From NCBI GenBank assembly GCA_004214055.1, contig SGYT01000004.1:1-41697 (forward strand): DNA of 41,697 nt, in the 5' to 3' direction. The position numbers and the translations under genes are program-made. The notes under the pieces are model-generated. The model ran no database searches. It saw nothing but the letters and a program-made list of their open reading frames with translations, and was not told where the DNA came from. How positions within the stretch are numbered: the first letter of the stretch is position 1; every line of letters begins with the position of its first letter. Below, piece after piece: positions 33,627-41,697 of this stretch. The stretch comes from Candidatus Actinomarinales bacterium (GTDB lineage Bacteria; Actinomycetota; Acidimicrobiia; Actinomarinales; Actinomarinaceae).

Positions 33627-33655
33627 TTCAACTTGCTCGTTGGAATGGAGAACAT

Positions 33656-35452
33656 ATGTGTGGAATAGTCGGGTACTCAGGCCCAAAAGAGCCTCTTCCA
33701 ATATTAATAGCAGGCTTATCGAGATTAGAATATCGAGGTTATGATTCTGCCGGAATAGCTGTCTCTGATGGATCAGAGATAACTATTGAAAAAAAAGAAG
33801 GCAAATTAGATGTTCTTAAAGAACATTTAGCTGATAGAAAAATCAATGGAAATGTAGGCATTGGACATACTAGGTGGGCAACTCATGGAGTCCCTAATGA
33901 TGTAAATGCACATCCCCATTCAGACAATAGCCAAGATTTTGCAATTATTCACAATGGAATAATTGAGAATTATGCAGAAATGAAAGAAAGCCTTCTTAGT
34001 GAAAATTATTCATTTAAATCAGATACTGACACAGAAGTAGTTGCAGTTGAACTCAGTAAACAATGGAATGGTAATTTATTAGAAACAGTAATTAATGTTG
34101 CAAAAGATCTGGAAGGAACTTATGCGTTAGTTGTTACAACTACTAAGCAGGAAAATACAATTGTTGCAGGCAGGATGATGAGTCCTTTAGTTTTAGGAGT
34201 TGGAGAAGGAGAAGTTTTTCTAGCTTCGGATTCAGCGGCAATTCTTGAGCATACAAATAAAATGATTTTTTTAGAAAATGGAGATTTTGTAGAGATACAT
34301 GATGGAAGTTATAGATTATTTGATACTGAATTAAAAGAGGTTGAAAGAGAAATCCAAATAATTGATTGGGAAGTTTCAGAAGCAGAAAAATCTGGACATG
34401 AGCACTTTATGTATAAAGAAATATTAGAACAAGCAGAAGTTATAGAAAGAACTATAAATGGAAGACTAGAAGAAGACTCTGTAGAGATACCAATATCTAA
34501 AGAACAAGCACAAAAATATGACAAAATATGGATTGTTGCTTGTGGAACTGCATATCATGCTGGGCTATTTGGAAAAGATTTATTTGAAAAAGTTTTAGGG
34601 GTTCCAGTAAGTGTAGAGCTTGCATCAGAATTTAGATATAGAGAACCAATAGTTGGAAAGAATGATTTAGGTATTGTTATTTCTCAGTCTGGGGAAACAA
34701 TGGATACCATTGCAGCTACGGAACTTTTAAAAGAAAATGGATCTCATGTTTTAGCCTTAGTTAATGTTGTTGGGAGCTCTCTTGCGAGAATGGCAGATAG
34801 TGTATTTTATTTACATGTAGGTCCAGAAATTGGAGTTGCCTCTACTAAAGCATATCTTGGGATGCTAGTTGGACAGCTCCTTTTAGCTAAACATTGGGAT
34901 TCTAAAAAGAAATTAGATGTTTCATTTGAAGATATTAAAGGTTTGCCAGTACTTATAGAAGAGACTCTAAAGTGCGAGCAAGAAATAAATGAGATTGCAG
35001 AGTCGATATATAAACAAAATGATGTGTATTTTATTGGAAGAGGACTGGACTACGCTCTTGCTGCTGAAGGTGCCCTAAAGTTAAAAGAAATATCTTATCT
35101 TCATGCAGAAGCACTTGCAGCAGGTGAGCTGAAGCATGGCACGTTGGCTCTTATTGAAGAAGGAACACCTATTATTGTTACTGCTAGCCAATATCATTTA
35201 CTTGATAAGACAACAAGCAATGTACAAGAAGTGAAAGCCAGGGGAGCAGATGTTATTGCAATAGGTAATAGTTCATCAGAAAAATTAGAAAATATTTCAG
35301 ATAGATATGTTACTTTGCCAGATAGTAATGAAATATTATCAACTATTATTTCTATAATTCCACTTCAATTTATTGCATATCACGTTGCTAATAAAAGAGG
35401 TGAGTCAATAGATCAACCTAGGAATTTGGCTAAATCTGTTACTGTTGAGTAA
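33656..35452 (+). CDS. glmS: Glutamine-fructose-6-phosphate aminotransferase (isomerizing)
   Basis: MCGIVGYSGPKEPLPILIAGLSRLEYRGYDSAGIA; SIS domains; C-terminal QPRNLAKSVTVE. Confidence 0.98.
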   Translation: MCGIVGYSGPKEPLPILIAGLSRLEYRGYDSAGIAVSDGSEITIEKKEGKLDVLKEHLADRKINGNVGIGHTRWATHGVPNDVNAHPHSDNSQDFAIIHNGIIENYAEMKESLLSENYSFKSDTDTEVVAVELSKQWNGNLLETVINVAKDLEGTYALVVTTTKQENTIVAGRMMSPLVLGVGEGEVFLASDSAAILEHTNKMIFLENGDFVEIHDGSYRLFDTELKEVEREIQIIDWEVSEAEKSGHEHFMYKEILEQAEVIERTINGRLEEDSVEIPISKEQAQKYDKIWIVACGTAYHAGLFGKDLFEKVLGVPVSVELASEFRYREPIVGKNDLGIVISQSGETMDTIAATELLKENGSHVLALVNVVGSSLARMADSVFYLHVGPEIGVASTKAYLGMLVGQLLLAKHWDSKKKLDVSFEDIKGLPVLIEETLKCEQEINEIAESIYKQNDVYFIGRGLDYALAAEGALKLKEISYLHAEALAAGELKHGTLALIEEGTPIIVTASQYHLLDKTTSNVQEVKARGADVIAIGNSSSEKLENISDRYVTLPDSNEILSTIISIIPLQFIAYHVANKRGESIDQPRNLAKSVTVE

Positions 35453-36534
35453 TGGATAGAGGATATATATACGTCAATAAGACAAATTATTTAAATAATA
35501 TAAATTATTTAAAAAGTCTTTCAGATAAAGAGCTTTGTTTAGTTGTTAAAGCAAATGGCTATGGTCATGGAATTGAATGGGCTGTTAAAACTGCTATCGC
35601 AGGTGGAGTAAAATGGTTTGCAGTTGCTGCTATTAATGAAGCTATAAAAGTACGCAGTGTTTCAGATAATGTTCGTATTTTGTTACTTACTGAGCCTTCA
35701 TTATCAGAAATAGATAAAATAGTTTCAAACAATATAGATTTAACTGTTTACAATGATTTTTTTATTGAGGGATTAAAGAAATCAGATAATTCATTTAATA
35801 CACACATAAAGATCGATACGGGAATGCACAGAGTTGGATGTGAGCCAGAAGATTTTCAAAAGATATATGAAAAGATTGAATCCTCAGAAAATATAAATCT
35901 TGCAGGAATTTGTACACATTTTCCTGTTGCAGATATAGAAAAGGAACCTACAGATAAATCGATTAAGTTATTTAAAGATCTCATTGCAAATATCGACACA
36001 AATGATTTACTAATTCACGTAGATAACTCAGGATCAACTTTTTATAACTTTGATCCAATTTTTAATCTTTCTAGAGTAGGTTTAGCAGTCTATGGTTGGA
36101 ATATAACTCCTGTTGAAGTGGAGCATAAATTAAAACCCACAATGGAGATCAAAACAAGAATATCTAATATTCAACACAGAAAAAAAGGAGAATCTGTTTC
36201 TTATGGGAAAGCTTTAACACTTGAGAGGGACACGATAGTTGGAACTGCCCCAGTAGGCTATGCTGATGGTTTTCCTTGGAACTCCTTTCCTGAAGGAAAG
36301 GTAATAATTAATAATCAATTCTGTAATTTAATAGGAAGAGTAACCATGGATCAAATTTTATTCGACATCACAGATGTCAATGCTGAAGTAAATAATGAGG
36401 TAGTGATTCTCGGTTCTTCTGAAGATGGCAAGTCAAATATCTCTGTTTTTGATATTGCAGAGTGGAATAAAACTATTGAATGGGAAATCTTGACAAACAT
36501 AACTGAAAGACTTGAGAGAGTAGAAGTTGAATAA
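35452..36534 (+). CDS. alr: Alanine racemase
   Basis: LCLVVKANGYGHG PLP-lysine motif; SRVGLAVYG. Confidence 0.95.
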   Translation: MDRGYIYVNKTNYLNNINYLKSLSDKELCLVVKANGYGHGIEWAVKTAIAGGVKWFAVAAINEAIKVRSVSDNVRILLLTEPSLSEIDKIVSNNIDLTVYNDFFIEGLKKSDNSFNTHIKIDTGMHRVGCEPEDFQKIYEKIESSENINLAGICTHFPVADIEKEPTDKSIKLFKDLIANIDTNDLLIHVDNSGSTFYNFDPIFNLSRVGLAVYGWNITPVEVEHKLKPTMEIKTRISNIQHRKKGESVSYGKALTLERDTIVGTAPVGYADGFPWNSFPEGKVIINNQFCNLIGRVTMDQILFDITDVNAEVNNEVVILGSSEDGKSNISVFDIAEWNKTIEWEILTNITERLERVEVE

Positions 36535-36931
36535 AATTGATGTAACTCTAGATGAACTAGATAACTTTACAAAGGAGTATCTATTAGATTTACCAGTTCC
36601 ATCAGTAGTTGGTTTTCAAGGCAGTTTAGGTGCTGGGAAAACAACAATTATAAAAAATATTATTAAAAATTTAGAAATTGAAGAAATGGTCACATCTCCT
36701 ACTTTTAATATTGTAAGGAGTTATAAGAAAGATGATTTAGATGTATATCATGTGGACCTATATAGAATTTCTTCAATTCATGAATTTTATGATTTAGATT
36801 TGCCTCTATTTAAAGAAAATACCTTATTTTTTATTGAATGGTCTGATCTTCTCCCAGCTGCTAATTTGGACAATTGGAGATTAATAAAGATAGAAGTGAT
36901 TGATGAAAAAACAAGAAAAATTGAGTATTAA
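36527..36931 (+). CDS. tsaE: tRNA threonylcarbamoyladenosine biosynthesis ATPase TsaE
   Basis: GSLGAGKTTIIKNI Walker A; SPTFNIVRSY; DLYRI; TTG start. Confidence 0.93.
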   Translation: MNKIDVTLDELDNFTKEYLLDLPVPSVVGFQGSLGAGKTTIIKNIIKNLEIEEMVTSPTFNIVRSYKKDDLDVYHVDLYRISSIHEFYDLDLPLFKENTLFFIEWSDLLPAANLDNWRLIKIEVIDEKTRKIEY

Positions 36932-36933
36932 TA

Positions 36934-37638
36934 ATGTATAAACTATCTCTTTCAACATCAGGTCAATATATTTCAGCAGCAATTTTTGATGAAAAATTGG
37001 TAAGTAGTTTTATATTTAAATCAGATAAAGGCTCTACAAGTTTACTTTTAAACCAGATTGAGGAACTTTTTAATAAGACAAATATTAAAAGAAAAGATTT
37101 AGATGGTATCTATTTTGATAATGGTCCAGGATATTATACAGGTTTAAGGATAGGTCTTTCAGTTTCTCAAGGAATTTGTGGATCATTAGGAATTCCTATA
37201 GTTCCTGTTAATGGTTTAGATGCTCTAGCATTTGCAGCTCATACAAGTCATAGAAAAATTTGTTCAATAGTAGACATTAAGAGAAATGAGTACGCATATT
37301 GTACATATAATCCCGTACCAGGAGGCGTTGCAAAAGAAACAGAACCAGAGGTTATTACTGTTGACAACCTAGAAATAAAAATTACTGGAGATTCTGATAA
37401 GAAATTATTAGTTGGTAATTGGGATTTATTAAATAATAAAAAAATACTTAATGATAGCAATGCAAAATTAGCTGACCCTAGGTTTGTTACTGCAGAAAAC
37501 ATATTCAATGTAGGGGAAAGACTTTTTCAGAGTAATAATTATCCAAATTTTAATGAAATTCAAATTAATTATATGAGAGAACCAGATGTGACACTTCCGA
37601 AAGAAAATTTAGTAAAGATGGTAAATTTTTATGATTAG
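36934..37638 (+). CDS. tsaB: tRNA threonylcarbamoyladenosine biosynthesis protein TsaB
   Basis: GPGYYTGLRIGLSVSQGICGSLGIPIVPVNGLDALA. Confidence 0.93.
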   Translation: MYKLSLSTSGQYISAAIFDEKLVSSFIFKSDKGSTSLLLNQIEELFNKTNIKRKDLDGIYFDNGPGYYTGLRIGLSVSQGICGSLGIPIVPVNGLDALAFAAHTSHRKICSIVDIKRNEYAYCTYNPVPGGVAKETEPEVITVDNLEIKITGDSDKKLLVGNWDLLNNKKILNDSNAKLADPRFVTAENIFNVGERLFQSNNYPNFNEIQINYMREPDVTLPKENLVKMVNFYD

Positions 37639-38074
37639 TGAAATTATTGATTGCGATAGAAAAACAGCAGAAAACCTTACAGAAATTGAAAAATCTATTT
37701 TTGGAACTGCTTGGGACTCTGAGATTATTAAAGAAAAGATTGATAATAGAAAATTTAAGTATTGGATTTATGAAGTTGAGAATTCAATCAAAGGGTATTT
37801 GGGGATACAGTTTTTAGAAGAAGAAATAGAGATTCTTGGAATTGGAGTGAGTCCAGGGTCAAGGAGGAAAAAAATTGCAACAGAATTGATGGATGAGCTA
37901 GTAACTTATTTTGAAAAGAGTGATTATAGGAAAATAATTTTAGAAGTTAGAGAATCTAATGCAGTTGCTCAGAAGCTATATAAGAAATATGGATTTAACA
38001 AAATATCAAAAAGAAAAAAATATTATGTTGATGAAGATGCTGAGGTTTATCTAAAGGAAAAAATTTATGCTTGA
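37631..38074 (+). CDS. rimI: Ribosomal-protein-alanine N-acetyltransferase (GNAT)
   Basis: ILGIGVSPGSRRKKIATELMDELV; LEVRESNAVAQKLYKKYGF. Confidence 0.92.
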   Translation: MISEIIDCDRKTAENLTEIEKSIFGTAWDSEIIKEKIDNRKFKYWIYEVENSIKGYLGIQFLEEEIEILGIGVSPGSRRKKIATELMDELVTYFEKSDYRKIILEVRESNAVAQKLYKKYGFNKISKRKKYYVDEDAEVYLKEKIYA

Positions 38075-39068
38075 GAATAAAGTCATATTAGGTTTTGAAA
38101 CTAGTTGTGATGAAACAGCTATAGCAATTATGAGAAATGATGACCTGTTAGTTAATAAGATATCTTCTCAAGTAGATATCCACGAAAAATTTGGTGGTGT
38201 AGTTCCTGAAGTAGCTTCAAGAGCTCATTCTGAAATGATAAGAAACTTATTTCACTCAGCCCTAAATGAGGGAGGCATAGAGCTTTCTGAAGTAGATATA
38301 GTTGCTTCAACAGATGGGCCAGGTTTAGCAGGTAGTCTTGTTGTTGGTTATAATTTTGCAAAGTCTGTCGCTTGGTCTTTAGATAAACCATTTTTAGGAG
38401 TAGACCACATGGTTGGACACTTAAGTGCTCCTTTAATAGAAAACCCATCTTTAAAACCACCTTTTTTATCTTTACTTGTCTCTGGAGGTCATACACAAAT
38501 TGTTTTAGTCGAAGAGTGGGGTAAATATAATTTAATTGGAACAACTATTGATGATGCAGCCGGGGAGGCTTTTGATAAGTTATCTAGGTATTGTGGTTTT
38601 GGATTTCCAGGTGGACCAGCTATTCAAAAAATTGGAGAAGGAGGAGATGAAAATAAAATTGATTTCCCCAGACCAAAGACTTCTAACAAGTTTGACTATT
38701 CTTTTTCTGGATTAAAAACCGCTGCTATTTATTACTTACAAGGACTTCCTGATGACCAACCTATAAGTAAAAAAGACTTTGCTGCTTCCTACCAAGAAGC
38801 AATTGTCGATTCTTTAATGTCTATATTTGAAAAAGCAGTAAAAGAGACAAATGTACCTACTATCTCAGGAGGTGGAGGAGTTATGGCAAACTCAAGACTA
38901 AGAGAAAAATTAATGATTTTTGCAGAGGACGAGAACAAAGAGTTATTATTACCGTCACCTCAACTATCTACTGATAATGCAGCCATGATTTGTGTTGCTG
39001 CAAAAAACAATTTAATTACTAATAATTTAGGGCTTGAAGACATTAGATTATCTTCAATAATTACCTAA
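38067..39068 (+). CDS. tsaD: tRNA N6-adenosine threonylcarbamoyltransferase TsaD
   Basis: LGFETSCDETAIAIM; VDHMVGHLSAPL; LLVSGGHTQIVLV. Confidence 0.98.
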   Translation: MLENKVILGFETSCDETAIAIMRNDDLLVNKISSQVDIHEKFGGVVPEVASRAHSEMIRNLFHSALNEGGIELSEVDIVASTDGPGLAGSLVVGYNFAKSVAWSLDKPFLGVDHMVGHLSAPLIENPSLKPPFLSLLVSGGHTQIVLVEEWGKYNLIGTTIDDAAGEAFDKLSRYCGFGFPGGPAIQKIGEGGDENKIDFPRPKTSNKFDYSFSGLKTAAIYYLQGLPDDQPISKKDFAASYQEAIVDSLMSIFEKAVKETNVPTISGGGGVMANSRLREKLMIFAEDENKELLLPSPQLSTDNAAMICVAAKNNLITNNLGLEDIRLSSIIT

Positions 39069-39148
39069 CAATAATAAAAAAAAATACGTATATAAACAAA
39101 ACAGTATTAAATTCACAATGTAGAAAAAAAATTTAGGAGGTAATGTTA

Positions 39149-39442
39149 ATGAATCTTCAACCACTCGGAGACAGGGTTGTTGTAAAACCTATGTCAGAAG
39201 AAGATATGAAGACTCCATCAGGAATTATTATTCCTGATTCGGCACAAGAAAAGCCACAAGAAGGAGAAGTTGTTGCTGTAGGTCCTGGTGAGCCTAATGA
39301 TAAAGGTGAAAAAATTAAACCAGACGTTAGTAAAGGTGACAAGGTTGTTTACTCAAAATATGGTGGAACTGAAATAAAAGTAGATGGCCAAGAGTATTTA
39401 ATTTTATCAAGCAGGGATATTCTTGCAAAACTAGGTAAGTAA
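39149..39442 (+). CDS. groES: Co-chaperonin GroES (start at ATG 39149 by SD spacing)
   Basis: [19 protein letters not shown] at 39135-39140. Confidence 0.97.
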   Translation: MNLQPLGDRVVVKPMSEEDMKTPSGIIIPDSAQEKPQEGEVVAVGPGEPNDKGEKIKPDVSKGDKVVYSKYGGTEIKVDGQEYLILSSRDILAKLGK

Positions 39443-41083
<1,641 letters not shown>

Positions 41084-41107
41084 TCATTTCTTAATTTTTT
41101 AAAAAAA

Positions 41108-41132
41108 GGTGGACAATGTCCACCTTTTTTTT
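41108..41132 (+). terminator. Intrinsic terminator after groEL
   Basis: GGTGGAC-AAT-GTCCACC followed by 8 T. Confidence 0.95.
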
Positions 41133-41137
41133 ATAGT
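41132..41137 (+). promoter_or_regulatory. Putative -10 for leaderless aroH mRNA
   Basis: TATAGT, 6 nt before ATG 41144; no SD upstream. Confidence 0.5.
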
Positions 41138-41143
41138 AGAGAC

Positions 41144-41485
41144 ATGAATGGTATACGAGGCGCAATTGCAACAGTAAAAAATAATAAAGAAGATATTATT
41201 GAATCTTCGAAGCATTTATTCTCTGAAATAATAGAAAAAAATAATTTAGATCCAAAAAAAATTGTTTCTGTTGTATTCACTACAACTCATGATTTAACAG
41301 AAGCATTTCCAGCAAAAGCTATAAGAGATTTAGGATATGAATACATTTCAGCAATAGATACTTTAGCTCCAAATATTTCTTCAGATATAGATGGTTGTAT
41401 AAGAGTTTTAGTCATATACAGTGAAGAAATCGAAGTTATACATGTCTATCTAAATGATGCAAAAAATTTGCGTCCAGACAGGTAA
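41144..41485 (+). CDS. aroH: Chorismate mutase, AroH family
   Basis: MNGIRGAIATVKNNKEDI; VFTTTHDLTEAFPAKAIRDLG; CIRVLVIY. Confidence 0.93.
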   Translation: MNGIRGAIATVKNNKEDIIESSKHLFSEIIEKNNLDPKKIVSVVFTTTHDLTEAFPAKAIRDLGYEYISAIDTLAPNISSDIDGCIRVLVIYSEEIEVIHVYLNDAKNLRPDR

Positions 41486-41493
41486 AAATCTAT

Positions 41494-41522
41494 TTGCAAA
41501 CTAGTTATACCTGCTAATATAA
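41494..41522 (+). promoter_or_regulatory. Putative promoter for the aroF leader
   Basis: TTGCAA (41494-41499); TG-C-TAATAT extended -10 (41512-41520), alternatively ATATAA (41517-41522) with 17-nt spacer. Confidence 0.55.
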
Positions 41523-41527
41523 ATTCA

Positions 41528-41572
41528 ATGAAATTAAACAACACATACTTTTACTTTATCGAGCACATATAA
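41528..41572 (+). CDS. Aromatic-amino-acid attenuator leader peptide MKLNNTYFYFIEHI
   Basis: 14-codon ORF with Tyr-Phe-Tyr-Phe run, stop 2 nt before the antiterminator strand, upstream of terminator and aroF. Confidence 0.85.
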   Translation: MKLNNTYFYFIEHI

Positions 41573-41573
41573 G

Positions 41574-41622
41574 TTGCCCTAAAGTTACGTTGTGTGAAAT
41601 CGGGCAAAGGCCCGATTTTTTT
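41574..41622 (+). promoter_or_regulatory. Attenuator: antiterminator strand plus intrinsic terminator before aroF
   Basis: TTGCCC (41574-41579) complements GGGCAA (41602-41607); terminator AAATCGGGC (41597-41605) / GCCCGATTT (41610-41618) with T run 41616-41622. Confidence 0.85.
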
Positions 41623-41636
41623 ATTTAGGAGGAAGA

Positions 41637-41697
41637 TTGATAGTAGTAATGAAACAATCGGCAACTGAAGAAGATGTCGAAAGAATTAAGTCTAAAG
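41637..41697 (+). CDS. aroF: 3-deoxy-7-phosphoheptulonate synthase (DAHP synthase), 5' fragment
   Basis: TTG start after AGGAGG; MIVVMKQSATEEDVERIKSK resembles N-terminus of AroF-type DAHP synthase; truncated by window end. Confidence 0.7.
   Translation, partial: MIVVMKQSATEEDVERIKSK

Noticed and set aside
41535-41595. Additional pause hairpin ACACA (41541-41545) with TGTGT (41591-41595) in the aroF leader
   Set aside because: Only 5 bp and not extendable; insufficient to claim as the 1:2 pause structure

Overview
This window is a dense, almost entirely + strand housekeeping super-cluster from a low-GC bacterium. Gene order is secE-nusG-rplK-rplA-rplJ-rplL-rpoB-rpoC-rpsL-rpsG-fusA-tuf, then the S10/spc/alpha ribosomal operons, a small Yip1-like membrane protein gene, truA-rplM-rpsI-glmM-glmS-alr-tsaE-tsaB-rimI-tsaD-groES-groEL-aroH, and the first codons of a DAHP synthase gene (aroF). 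Gene order and the RpoC insertion suggest a streamlined marine actinobacterium (Ca. Actinomarinales-like); this is inference only. The coding content is conventional. The main points of interest are: (1) an apparent ribosome-mediated attenuator upstream of aroF, with leader peptide MKLNNTYFYFIEHI, a terminator, and an exact 6-bp antiterminator, probably read from a leaderless transcript; (2) a glmS ribozyme upstream of glmS, enclosed by an extra 9-bp helix joining the predicted transcript 5' end to the RBS-proximal segment; (3) RpoC lacking three of the four cysteines of the second (C-terminal) zinc site, together with Cys-free L36 and S14 encoded in the spc operon, a pattern consistent with zinc sparing; (4) an L10 leader in which a terminator-like hairpin contains the rplJ Shine-Dalgarno, and a terminator abutting the rpsJ Shine-Dalgarno. 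No mobile elements, CRISPR arrays, tRNAs or rRNAs were recognised.
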